From a virus, in IMG/VR virus record IMGVR_UViG_3300033143_001983, positions 1 through 62,966 of that record: a DNA stretch of 62,966 bases. One strand, written 5' to 3'. The translations under genes and the position numbers were made by a program. This document shows positions 49,554 to 57,168 of the stretch, piece after piece. Position 1 is the stretch's first letter. Every line of letters begins with the position of its first letter. Under the pieces are notes generated by a model. That model was not told where the DNA came from. It saw only the letters and a program-made list of their open reading frames with translations, and did no database searches.

Positions 49554-49991
49554 CTATTGTATAGATAGTTCTATCATTTTTATGTTTAGATGAGGAGTAA
49601 CATCTACGTGTAAATCTTTCATCTTTTTCTGCTCTTGAAAATCTCTATACTCTTTATCAAAATATATAGTACATATTCCACTTTGCCACGCCATTCTCAT
49701 ACATTGCGAACAAGGTGAAAGTGTTACAACCATAAAACAACCTTCTGTAGAGATTCCATGTCTTGCGCAATTAAGCAACAAGTTTTGTTCAGCATGTATC
49801 ATATAAGGGTATTTTTCAGGTCTTGTAGTTGGCAGAGAGTTATCATCAGCTCCTCTAACAAATCCGTTATACCCAGAAGCAATAACCGCCCCTGTTCTTT
49901 TATTAACTAGTAAAGCACCTACTTGTCTTTCACTGTCAGGAGAGTTTTTTGCCACAACTCTAGCTTGTTCAAATAAATTTTCTAGTTTCAT
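49554..49991 (-). CDS. dCMP/CDA-family deaminase
   Basis: A 145-residue zinc deaminase with HAEQN (H66, E68) and SPCSQCMRM (C94, C97), the canonical zinc and proton-transfer motifs. It converts dCMP to dUMP to feed dTTP synthesis during replication. No thymidylate synthase is in the window. The start has AGGAG, directly preceded by the structured RNA at 49992-50145. Confidence 0.9.
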   Translation of the reverse strand: MKLENLFEQARVVAKNSPDSERQVGALLVNKRTGAVIASGYNGFVRGADDNSLPTTRPEKYPYMIHAEQNLLLNCARHGISTEGCFMVVTLSPCSQCMRMAWQSGICTIYFDKEYRDFQEQKKMKDLHVDVTPHLNIKMIELSIQ

Positions 49992-50145
49992 AATTCTCCT
50001 AATAGTTCGCCATCCAGACTCAAGCCTCTCACCACTTCTCTCCTCGGATTGCTTCGCCCGACTTGCAATTTACTACCTATGCAACTAAGGAGGCAGGTGT
50101 CGCCTTTAAGCTTATGAGCAACCTTTTCGGGATGCCTTTCGCCTT
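49992..50145 (-). ncRNA. Structured non-coding RNA candidate between DNA polymerase and dCMP deaminase
   Basis: The about 155-base gap is clearly more GC-rich than its surroundings and pairs extensively. It has hairpins TTGCA/TGCAA and TCGG/CCGA, an enclosing CTCC/GGAG, and an outer CATCC/GGATG linking both ends. A 63-codon ORF over it looks artificial. A consensus-spaced promoter begins just before it. I cannot assign it to a known riboswitch, tRNA, tmRNA or RNase P family. It may be a free RNA or a long structured leader. Confidence 0.5.
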
Positions 50146-50150
50146 GTATT

Positions 50151-50179
50151 ATATTAATACAACTTTTAATGTCCGTCAA
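50151..50179 (-). promoter_or_regulatory. Host-type promoter at the end of the polymerase gene
   Basis: TTGACG, 17 bases, TAATAT. The -35 lies within the last codons of the polymerase gene. The predicted start at about 50144 coincides with the beginning of the structured RNA. Confidence 0.55.
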
Positions 50180-52457
50180 GTAAATTCACAGCTAGCTCGG
50201 CAGGAGCTTTCAACTTTATGCTCAATTTATAGTTATTCTCCATAATATCCTGCACTAACACTCTACATTCTTCTGCTTTTTCTTCGGGCACATTCATAAC
50301 TAGTTGATCGTGAATCTGTAATGCAACCCATCCGTCAATTCCTCTTCTGATAAACTCTCGATTTATCTCAATTGCCGATAAGTTGACGATACTAGCAGAT
50401 AGTGATTGTATTTTGAAGTTCTTGGAGTTGTTAACACCGTTCTTATAATCCATGTATATAGCATTAACTCTTTTCTTAGCCTCGTCCTTGCCATATCTGT
50501 TTGAGTACTTCTTTGTCAGTTTTGCTCGATACTTCCAATCTAGTAACTTAGCACCATGTTTTGCATGAAGCACTTTAACCTTCGGCAAGTGTCTAATCCT
50601 ACCTACCTCAGACCTTACAAATCCCTCATATTTAGCTTGATTCTCAGATTCTACCATCCACTTCTTAAGCTCTGGAAAACCTCCAAGATAACCGTCTATG
50701 AGGATCTCAGCCTCTTCTGTAGAGATTCCTAGCGTCTTACCTAGTGCAAAGGCTGTCATGCCGTATGGAACGCCCAGACAGTACGCTTTAGCTGCCTGAC
50801 GCACCTGCTTATTAACCTTGCCTAAATAATTCTCTGCTTTCTTATCTGCACTTACTCCTTCCATCTTTTCAGTAGCGATTGCAATGGTTGAGTAAAAATC
50901 ATGCCCTTTTCTAAAAATATCCTTAAGACCATCATCCCCAGAAACATGAGCAAACACATGTGGTTCGAGAGACTCGTAATCATCGTCGATAAACATCCTT
51001 CCTTTTCCTGCAACGAAAAACCCCCTGATAATGTTATTATATTTTAAGACGATCTCATCTAGTTCGCCTTTCTCTTTTGGTCTTGGTAACTGCTGTAAGT
51101 CAGATCCGTAACGACCACTTATTGTACCATGCTGTTTAAAGCTCGGATAATAAATACCGTTCTCATGGTTATCTAAGAAGCGATCAATATATGTCCCACG
51201 AATCTTAATAAGCTTATTGAAGTTACTTAAATCTGTAGTCCAATCAAAATCCATTGTTCCAAGATATTCTATAAAATCATCATCAAACTGACCTCTGCCT
51301 GTAGGAGTTCTTCCAAGTGGTGCAATATTCATATGATCAAACACTAACTGCCCCATTTGAGCTTTTGAGTTTATGTTAAATAAAATATCAGCATCAATAT
51401 AAAGCTCTCTTTGTATATTGTAAATATCTATTGGATCTATTCCAGAATAGTCAGCAGTAGTTAAAAAGGTCTTAATAGGACCATCTTCTAATGTTTCCAT
51501 TGCCTTCTTTCCAAAGCTAAGATTACCCGTCTTAGTCAAAGGTAGTTTTAATTTGAAATACTTTGCAAGAGCTTGCCCAAACTTACCAGATTTCTTTGGA
51601 GGATGGTTATTGTCTATGGTAACTTTTTCCCATTCCTTATACTCTGGAGTTTCCATCAAGCTTATAAGAATTCTATTTTCCAACATATCTATATCAACTT
51701 GAATATCTACTTTTGCTTGTTCGATTTGTGGCAAATCTAGAGTTAGTCCCTTAGCTTCCATTTGTATCGTAACTTCTTTATAAAGTGGCATAACTTCTTT
51801 GTCGAAAAAGAACTCTTCAAGCTCCTCTCTTTTAATCTCGTCTAAATAATATAAGCATATTCTTAGCGTTAGATCGGCATCTGCACAGGCATATTTTCCC
51901 ATCACATCTAAATCAGCCTTATACATATCCTTTTGTGCCAGTTTCCAAACACCGCCATTCTTTATTACATTTGCCTTCATTTCTAACTGCTCTTCATTTG
52001 CAGCACTTTCCATATCCATTCCGAGATACTCTTGAAGCTCAATTGCAGTTTTTTTAAGTGCGAAAAGTGCATCTTCATTGACGGTATGTTTCATCAACAC
52101 ACCTTCAGCAGCCAAAGACGGTAATAAGTCAATTCCGAAGTTACTTTTAACAACCTTGCAATCGAATCCTCCATTCCACATTAGAAGCTCTTTCTCAGCA
52201 ATCATTTCCATAAGATTGACAAAGTTCTCTTCTGAAACACATCTATCTAACTGCTCAGTTTCTACATTCCAAGTAAATCTCGCCACATAAAATGCAGTTC
52301 CTACATCTCCGCTAAATGACATTCCAATTATCTTATCTTTTCTAGTGTTGAGTCCAGTAGTCTCTGTGTCGAAAGCTAGGAAGTCGTGTTGCTCAATATG
52401 TTTAATTGCTGAGTGTACTTCTAAGTCGTGGGAAATAATATGGTAGTTCTTATTCAC
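50166..52457 (-). CDS. DNA polymerase, family A, with 3'-5' exonuclease (GTG start)
   Basis: Exonuclease motifs are AFDTETTGL (about residue 28), NGGFDCKVV and YACADADLT. Polymerase motif A is DDDYESLEPHV (about 490), motif B is RQAAKAYCLGVPYGM (about 550) and motif C is QIHDQLVMNV (about 712). No 5' nuclease domain is present; 763 residues is a normal phage size. Two residues are unusual: Leu at the position of E. coli Phe762, and Gln instead of Glu in motif C. The GTG start overlaps the SLOG gene stop. Confidence 0.95.
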   Translation of the reverse strand: MNKNYHIISHDLEVHSAIKHIEQHDFLAFDTETTGLNTRKDKIIGMSFSGDVGTAFYVARFTWNVETEQLDRCVSEENFVNLMEMIAEKELLMWNGGFDCKVVKSNFGIDLLPSLAAEGVLMKHTVNEDALFALKKTAIELQEYLGMDMESAANEEQLEMKANVIKNGGVWKLAQKDMYKADLDVMGKYACADADLTLRICLYYLDEIKREELEEFFFDKEVMPLYKEVTIQMEAKGLTLDLPQIEQAKVDIQVDIDMLENRILISLMETPEYKEWEKVTIDNNHPPKKSGKFGQALAKYFKLKLPLTKTGNLSFGKKAMETLEDGPIKTFLTTADYSGIDPIDIYNIQRELYIDADILFNINSKAQMGQLVFDHMNIAPLGRTPTGRGQFDDDFIEYLGTMDFDWTTDLSNFNKLIKIRGTYIDRFLDNHENGIYYPSFKQHGTISGRYGSDLQQLPRPKEKGELDEIVLKYNNIIRGFFVAGKGRMFIDDDYESLEPHVFAHVSGDDGLKDIFRKGHDFYSTIAIATEKMEGVSADKKAENYLGKVNKQVRQAAKAYCLGVPYGMTAFALGKTLGISTEEAEILIDGYLGGFPELKKWMVESENQAKYEGFVRSEVGRIRHLPKVKVLHAKHGAKLLDWKYRAKLTKKYSNRYGKDEAKKRVNAIYMDYKNGVNNSKNFKIQSLSASIVNLSAIEINREFIRRGIDGWVALQIHDQLVMNVPEEKAEECRVLVQDIMENNYKLSIKLKAPAELAVNLLDGH

Positions 52458-52834
52458 AGTTCCTCGTCCTCTAAAATAATATTATGTGACTTTAAAATCA
52501 CCTCATACACAGGTTTATTTAGCTTCAACATCGTATCTTTCATATTTTTAGAACCTCTAGATTCTCCATCCCATATAAGTAATAAAGCATCACCATATTT
52601 AGCCATTTCAGAATTTCTTATATGTCCAGCAGCTTTTCCAAACTTATCCCAATTTGCAGGAAATCTTTTAACTGATTTATTATATAATGTAGCCCAATTC
52701 TCTCCAGCCCTATCTGCACCTTTAGCAGTTCCAGACACTACCTCAGAAACTCTAATTCCATTATAAATTCTCATATGCTCGATAAATCCGGGATCTGGAC
52801 AATTAGTCCTGCTTCCTGCTATTATAAGTTTCAT
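52454..52834 (-). CDS. SLOG-domain protein (DUF2493/YspA-like)
   Basis: A 126-residue Rossmannoid protein with the SLOG signature: LIIAGSRT, VVSGTAKGADRAGENWA and, later, GHIRNSEMAKYGDALLLIWDGE. Members bind or sense nucleotides or NAD-like ligands (as in DprA and TIR-associated SLOG proteins) and are frequent in phages. GGAGA precedes the ATG. Its stop overlaps the polymerase start. Ligand and role are unknown. Confidence 0.85.
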   Translation of the reverse strand: MKLIIAGSRTNCPDPGFIEHMRIYNGIRVSEVVSGTAKGADRAGENWATLYNKSVKRFPANWDKFGKAAGHIRNSEMAKYGDALLLIWDGESRGSKNMKDTMLKLNKPVYEVILKSHNIILEDEEL

Positions 52835-53079
52835 AATTCTCCATCTTCCATTATCATTAAGTAATCTTCAATATTATAAAGCACGTAGTAGTTAATAAGC
52901 ATTTCTCTTTCATCATCTAACAATACTCCTTGAGTAATGTAGCTGTAGATAATCTTGTCAAGCTTCTGATCATCTGGGCAAAGTAGATTCACCTCGTCTA
53001 CTAAATCTGCATCATCCATATCCTCAACTTCCATGCGAATCCCTTTCACCTCGAAATCAAGTGGGGTGAAGAAGAACAT
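52831..53079 (-). CDS. Hypothetical acidic protein, 82 aa, uncertain start
   Basis: From the ATG at 53079 the frame encodes 82 residues, but there is little Shine-Dalgarno spacing. The same frame is open upstream to an ATT/ATA at 53112/53109 directly behind GGAGG, the usual distance for coupled genes in this operon, and adds KDAGCWYQG. An unusual start codon is therefore possible. The C-terminal acidic half is helical. Family is unknown. Confidence 0.5.
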   Translation of the reverse strand: MFFFTPLDFEVKGIRMEVEDMDDADLVDEVNLLCPDDQKLDKIIYSYITQGVLLDDEREMLINYYVLYNIEDYLMIMEDGEL

Positions 53080-53105
53080 TCCTTGATACCAGCATCCTGC
53101 GTCTT

Positions 53106-53540
53106 TTATAATTCCTCCAGCACTTCTCTAGCGAGTTTTTCTAGTTGCTTAATATTTTTCATTTTATGAACACCGTTTTTGTCAGTATAATCAATCCAGT
53201 ATTCATGTTCACTATCTGCATATACACCAAGTGCTTTCTTCATTTTTCTATAAGCTCCAAGAACTTCCTTCAATTTAAACTCTGCATTTTCTCTCTGCAA
53301 GTCCAGCATCTTTATTTTGTCGGCTAATTGCGCATTAGCTTCTTTTAGTACAGTAGCTTTGTCTAAACTTTCTCTCATCAACTGGTAGTAGTGGTTTTGA
53401 TCTTTTGCTGCAATTAAATTCTGCTCTAATTCATATACTACATCTTCTAACCTCTCTACTGAGTCTACAATCAAACAAAACTCTGCACTAGCTATTTGTT
53501 GTCTTTCTGCGAATTCATCAAGCTTCTCGTATAATTTCAC
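53106..53540 (-). CDS. Coiled-coil protein, 144 aa
   Basis: Long helical coil (VERLEDVVYELEQNLIAAKD; NAQLADKIKMLDLQRENAEF), with a short final globular segment (HEYWIDYTDKNGVHKMKN). It ends in a basic/acidic helix with a GAGGAA that would serve the next gene. It lies between primase and SLOG genes. Possible roles include replisome scaffold or single-strand-binding partner; none is shown. Confidence 0.6.
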   Translation of the reverse strand: MKLYEKLDEFAERQQIASAEFCLIVDSVERLEDVVYELEQNLIAAKDQNHYYQLMRESLDKATVLKEANAQLADKIKMLDLQRENAEFKLKEVLGAYRKMKKALGVYADSEHEYWIDYTDKNGVHKMKNIKQLEKLAREVLEEL

Positions 53541-54397
53541 TATAATTCCTCCCTAGCTTCATAACCTTCTTCAACAATCTTATTCACCATGTAAGATACT
53601 TTTGAAGTTACATCGTATGGATATAAATTATAAAACACTTCTTTAATTCTGTCAATATCTAAATTCATCAAACCGCAGGTAAATAAGAAGCTGTTTCCTC
53701 TAGCGTACATTTCTCCTGCAAGTCCGTCATGAGCGTTCTCTAAGAAGTAGGCAATTGTGTCAGGAATCTTAGCCTTTTGTTCGCCATATAAAGCCTCTAC
53801 AAGCTCTTCAATTGAATCTCCTACCACTACGTTATCTTTATGCTCAAAACGCTTTATTTCGCCCTTTTTAGGCTTCTCAGCAGGTGTTGGCTCTAGTAGA
53901 TCCGCATCATACCAGAATCCGTCAACGACTCGTCCACCAAAGAAGAAACGTGCAGTATCTCCAATGCATGATGGGTCAGCAGGAAAGTGTTCGGCTAGTT
54001 TCAGCATTGTTGCTTCAAAGTCTGGTTTATTCGTAATTGATTTAGCTAGTGGGAATATTAGTCGGAACTTATGATGCTCCTCGCTATGAGAAGTGCTCGG
54101 CAAACATAGTGTTGCAATATCTAATTGATGCACTACTTTTTCTGCTTCATCAATAGTCATACCGTCATCAATATCAAGTACCATGAAATCAGTTGCTAAG
54201 AAGTTGTGCTGGTTTCGATAAGCACTAAATATGCTCGGACTCCATGCATTGCTACATATAGTCTCGATAAGCTGCTCACTTGTCGCCACTTCTATTACTT
54301 CTGGATAATGTGGCTTAGACGTATACCATGCTTCTTTGGATTTCTCTTCCTTAGACTCTGGTAGTGCCTTAGCTTTGGAAAATATACTCAATTTCAT
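53540..54397 (-). CDS. Archaeo-eukaryotic-type (AEP) primase
   Basis: The 285-residue protein shows the AEP catalytic layout: DFMVLDIDDGM (D75 and D77, metal ligands), CLPSTSHSEEHHKFRLIF (S103-x-H104 type motif), and DPSCIGDTARFFFGG (third acidic residue). A helical C-terminal domain follows. It would lay down primers for the family A polymerase and is encoded in the same operon as the helicase. The start overlaps a small membrane gene (ATGA-type). Confidence 0.75.
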   Translation of the reverse strand: MKLSIFSKAKALPESKEEKSKEAWYTSKPHYPEVIEVATSEQLIETICSNAWSPSIFSAYRNQHNFLATDFMVLDIDDGMTIDEAEKVVHQLDIATLCLPSTSHSEEHHKFRLIFPLAKSITNKPDFEATMLKLAEHFPADPSCIGDTARFFFGGRVVDGFWYDADLLEPTPAEKPKKGEIKRFEHKDNVVVGDSIEELVEALYGEQKAKIPDTIAYFLENAHDGLAGEMYARGNSFLFTCGLMNLDIDRIKEVFYNLYPYDVTSKVSYMVNKIVEEGYEAREEL

Positions 54398-54540
54398 TTT
54401 CTGTCCATTATACTTGCTATAAATACTAATGTGATAACTAGTAACGGTATAGCGATTGCTTGATATATATCATTTATACCTAGTTCTAATAATGCTAATG
54501 TTGATATGATCCAAAATCCTATCAATATAGACGGTATCAT
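54394..54540 (-). CDS. Tiny two-TM protein, 48 aa
   Basis: Begins MIPSILIGFWIISTLALLEL and has a second hydrophobic segment (IAIPLLVITLVFIASI), with short polar loops and ends. It overlaps neighbours at both ends (ATGA). Likely a phage inner-membrane peptide; function unknown. Confidence 0.5.
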   Translation of the reverse strand: MIPSILIGFWIISTLALLELGINDIYQAIAIPLLVITLVFIASIMDRK

Positions 54541-54662
54541 TTTCCTTTCACAGTTACAAAGTATTTAACATTATCAAGATCTACTTTATCACCTTTTTCA
54601 TAATACTTAGGCTCTTTCTCTAGTGATGATTGATACCATCCTGCTACTGGTATTGTATACAT
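54537..54662 (-). CDS. Hypothetical protein, 41 aa
   Basis: TAAGGAG lies 7 bases before the ATG and supports translation. The product contains KYYEKGDKVDLDNVKYFVT, a small beta/turn-rich fragment similar in feel to a KOW or SH3-like miniature. No family is recognised. Confidence 0.45.
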   Translation of the reverse strand: MYTIPVAGWYQSSLEKEPKYYEKGDKVDLDNVKYFVTVKGK

Positions 54663-54671
54663 ATTAGCTCC

Positions 54672-54812
54672 TTATAATAATTTTCCAATTGTGATTAATG
54701 CCGCCCATAATAAATAGCTGAATCCATTAGTCTCAGGAAACTCATGAGGCGATGTTACTAATTCCAGTATAGCACAAAATATACATATTGCAATGAGTAT
54801 CCAGCCAATCAC
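54672..54812 (-). CDS. Small membrane protein, 46 aa (GTG start)
   Basis: The GTG overlaps the stop of the RNA ligase gene (GTGA). The N-terminal helix is very hydrophobic (VIGWILIAICIFCAILELV). A short polar loop and a second weak helix (YLLWAALITIGKLL) follow. Membrane-associated, function unknown. Confidence 0.45.
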   Translation of the reverse strand: MIGWILIAICIFCAILELVTSPHEFPETNGFSYLLWAALITIGKLL

Positions 54813-55903
54813 AGTTGATTTCCAGTAGGTCGTATTGTCTTCATTATATATTTATCCAATCCTATTCTTCCGCTTTTCTTTAGAAAATTGAAATGCACAG
54901 ATCCATGAACGCTTTTTCCTTCCTTTATATACAGTCCTAGTTTCTTTAAATTCTCTGGAGTAGGTCCATCTTCTAATCTTAATTCAACTCCTATACAAGA
55001 GTACTCATAATATAAAGCTTGATCTAATTCTCCATAACTAGCCTCTATTTGATCCACCAATGCATCAGCTTCTTCTCGAAACTCTTCTGGCAAGTGCTCC
55101 AAGTAGTCTACTTTTACCACACCATTTTCCATTGCTTTCCATAAACTAAGAGGTGTCAAGTGATTCACAATTCTAGCAACTCTTAAATACTCGGCAGATT
55201 TGAACTTCACTCTGTATCCATTTTCTAGTCGTACTACGTAACCTTCTTCTGTATGGTCAAGCGTTTCTAGGTGATTTTGAAGCTCTACAATTGAGTCGAA
55301 TGTAGTAGCAGGAGTTACTATTAGATTGGTTTTTAAAGAGTGTATTTTTATATTTTCATTAAGATCAGTTTCATATTCATTATTATATATCCCTAAAAGA
55401 GATAGAAATTCCTCCTGACCGTAGTTAACTATTATTTTATTTTCAGGATATACTATCTCAACCAAATAGGTATTTTCTTTGTTCATGTTTTTAGTTTTAT
55501 ATCTACTATCTAACATCTCCTTGCCTTTAATAGCCTGATCACTTGTAAAGCTACCTCTAGTATTTACTCGCCACTCTCCATCGTAGAAGTACACAATGCC
55601 TAAAGATCCGTCCATCTTCTCAAATGACTCAAAATATCTAGCATTTATTATGTCAGCTTTCTTATCATCGTTAAGTTCTCCAAAATTAAAGAACTTAGGA
55701 AAAGCTCTTGCTACTACCTTTCCAGTTGCTATTTCGTAGACGGTTCCTCTAGCGTTCAGAGTTACGTCATCCCATGCTTTCTCGTAGGTACAGTGGTCAG
55801 TGTAGTTCCACAGTACTAAGCGTCCACAAGGCGATATAACCTGTCTCAGGAGGCGGTCATCTACATACTGTCCAAACTTCTTAAGTGAGTGATGTATTTT
55901 CAT
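54809..55903 (-). CDS. ATP-dependent RNA ligase, T4 Rnl1-like
   Basis: A nucleotidyltransferase-type ligase of 364 residues with motif I EKMDG (Lys97, adenylated), motif Ia TRGS (115-118), motif III YLVEIVYPEN with Glu149, motif IV EEGYVV (about 219-224) and motif V RVKFKS (about 231-236). It seals 5'-phosphate/3'-OH RNA ends, typically nicked tRNA anticodon loops. It lies downstream of the RlaP gene with 23-base overlap and AGGAG, in the same operon as HD-Pnk. Confidence 0.9.
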   Translation of the reverse strand: MKIHHSLKKFGQYVDDRLLRQVISPCGRLVLWNYTDHCTYEKAWDDVTLNARGTVYEIATGKVVARAFPKFFNFGELNDDKKADIINARYFESFEKMDGSLGIVYFYDGEWRVNTRGSFTSDQAIKGKEMLDSRYKTKNMNKENTYLVEIVYPENKIIVNYGQEEFLSLLGIYNNEYETDLNENIKIHSLKTNLIVTPATTFDSIVELQNHLETLDHTEEGYVVRLENGYRVKFKSAEYLRVARIVNHLTPLSLWKAMENGVVKVDYLEHLPEEFREEADALVDQIEASYGELDQALYYEYSCIGVELRLEDGPTPENLKKLGLYIKEGKSVHGSVHFNFLKKSGRIGLDKYIMKTIRPTGNQL

Positions 55904-56876
55904 TTATAACTCTCCTGTGAAACTTAATTAAAATACTGTTTAAAAACTCTCGATCTACTTCTTCTGGAAGTTCGCTATCTAATCTAGCATCTTCTAATCC
56001 TTCTAATAAATCTTCAAGTAGTTGCTGAACTTCTGGATAATCTATGCTTCCAGATTTAATGTCCTTAACTATATTAGCATCTACTGGAACTAAAGGCAAG
56101 GTGATTTCACCAGTACTTAATAATTCTAATCCCTGCATAGAAACTCTTGCTGCATGACTCAATGCTTTCCAATCAATTCCATTGTTCTTCTTAGCTTCTC
56201 TAGCTCTTTGTCCGTAGTTCTTGTAGATCCTAGTCATAATTTGAAGCACGTAGTCGAATCTACAGTGATGGTCAAATCTCTTTCCTAGTATATCAAGTGC
56301 TGGAACTTCTGGCAAATCAGGAGCTGTGGCGGATAAAGTGATCTGATGCACATGCTCAAAGTTCTTAAGTTCATCTAATAGAAAATCCCAAGCATGTTTA
56401 AGCTTTGGTCCATCTCCAGCTAGTTTCTCACCTTCTCGTAATATTTTGATGACGTTATTTAATTCGCCCATCCTTGAGCCTTTGATGCCATATTTGTTCG
56501 CCTGTTGTCGTGCATACCCAATCATTGCGCTAACTTTAGAACTTAGAAGCTGATCTCTCACTTCTAGGATTTCATCCCACATAGGATCTTTCTCAATAAT
56601 CATATCGTCAGGAGTAAATAGAAGCTCTAGTGCTGCTGTGTCGCCTCTGCTTACCATCTTGAGGAACTTCTTGAGGCTGTACAGCTCAATGTCGATATCA
56701 TCTTTAGAGTTCTTAGAAGAATCGTCGCCAGTTGAAGTACTTACCGATTCTTTGTAGTTTCCTATTAGAATTTCTTCAGCAGTAGGAAGAAACACTCCTT
56801 TGTAATCTTTGTCGCTTGCAGGGGTTGAGGTTCCAAATAAGTGAGAACCTGCCATTGCTTTAATTAGAATTTTCAT
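55881..56876 (-). CDS. RlaP-type nucleotidyltransferase of the RNA repair pathway
   Basis: The N-terminus has the pol-beta superfamily signature GSHLFGTSTPASDKDYKGVF: G10-S11, then SDKD at 21-24 with catalytic Asp22 and Asp24. A third acidic site lies in DIDIELYSL (about 60-66). The rest is a large helical domain as in PF10127 (RlaP), which clusters with RNA ligases and Pnk in many bacteria. It may add nucleotides to damaged RNA 3' ends. The start has AAAGGA and follows the tRNA-like gene by 18 bases. Confidence 0.85.
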   Translation of the reverse strand: MKILIKAMAGSHLFGTSTPASDKDYKGVFLPTAEEILIGNYKESVSTSTGDDSSKNSKDDIDIELYSLKKFLKMVSRGDTAALELLFTPDDMIIEKDPMWDEILEVRDQLLSSKVSAMIGYARQQANKYGIKGSRMGELNNVIKILREGEKLAGDGPKLKHAWDFLLDELKNFEHVHQITLSATAPDLPEVPALDILGKRFDHHCRFDYVLQIMTRIYKNYGQRAREAKKNNGIDWKALSHAARVSMQGLELLSTGEITLPLVPVDANIVKDIKSGSIDYPEVQQLLEDLLEGLEDARLDSELPEEVDREFLNSILIKFHRRVINENTSLT

Positions 56877-56893
56877 AATTTCCTTTGAAAAAG

Positions 56894-57040
56894 TAGGGAT
56901 AGGCGGAATCGAACCAACCGACTTCTCTCCTCTGAGAGCACTCTAGACAATTAATTACTTTGTCGTCCATGTATTTATTTGGTAGAGGTAATGTACAATC
57001 TCTCATCTCCTAAATACTGACCCATCTGAGCTATATCCCC
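56894..57040 (-). tRNA. tRNA-like gene with a 73-nt insertion and defective anticodon arm
   Basis: The ends pair as an acceptor stem (GGGGATA with TATCCCT, discriminator A). The D side GCTC pairs with GAGT, and the T arm is GG-TTGG / CCGCC with loop TTCGATT and one extra U. Between GGGTC and TAGAGTG of the D loop 73 nt are inserted. The anticodon hairpin CTCTC/GAGAG closes only a 4-base AGAG loop instead of 7, so no normal anticodon is readable. It is a tRNA relic, decoy or processed precursor. The amino acid cannot be assigned. Confidence 0.45.
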
Positions 57041-57042
57041 AT

Positions 57043-57066
57043 AAAAAACGCTCGTCTTTCCGAGCT
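57043..57066 (-). terminator. Intrinsic terminator between HD-Pnk and the tRNA-like gene
   Basis: On the minus strand the stem GCTCG / CGAGC has a 6-base loop (GAAAGA) and is followed by G and six T residues. It ends two bases before the tRNA-like gene, so tRNA-like, RlaP and ligase expression depends on read-through or antitermination. Confidence 0.85.
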
Positions 57067-57139
57067 GTCCGTATAAGCATCCTATACCTTTCAGAGACAT
57101 AAGCCAGCCTGCTGACTAAGCAGGTACTTCAGGAGTCTC
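57067..57139 (-). ncRNA. Structured leader before the terminator (attenuator-like)
   Basis: Two well-formed hairpins, CCTGC ttagtca GCAGG and GTATA ggatgct TATAC, lie in the gap after HD-Pnk. The outer stem GAGAC / GTCTC encloses the first. Both loops are 7 nt. With the terminator this makes a possible attenuator or riboswitch controlling downstream RNA-repair genes. No known family is recognised. Confidence 0.4.
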
Positions 57140-57168
57140 GTCTAACTTTCTATCTATTTCGTACTCGT

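Noticed and set aside
49988-50179. 63-codon ORF between dCMP deaminase and DNA polymerase
   Set aside because: It overlaps both neighbours, has no ribosome binding site of note and covers the GC-rich, paired region that behaves like structured RNA.
50395-50430. Minus-strand copy of the late promoter (TTAACAACT in the polymerase gene)
   Set aside because: Only the first nine bases match; the TATA half is replaced by CCAAGAAC and the match is explained by conserved codons.
56894-57040. Group I intron in a tRNA gene
   Set aside because: The insertion is only 73 nt, far below the about 200 nt needed for a catalytic core, has no recognisable P, Q, R or S elements, and lies in the D loop rather than the anticodon loop.
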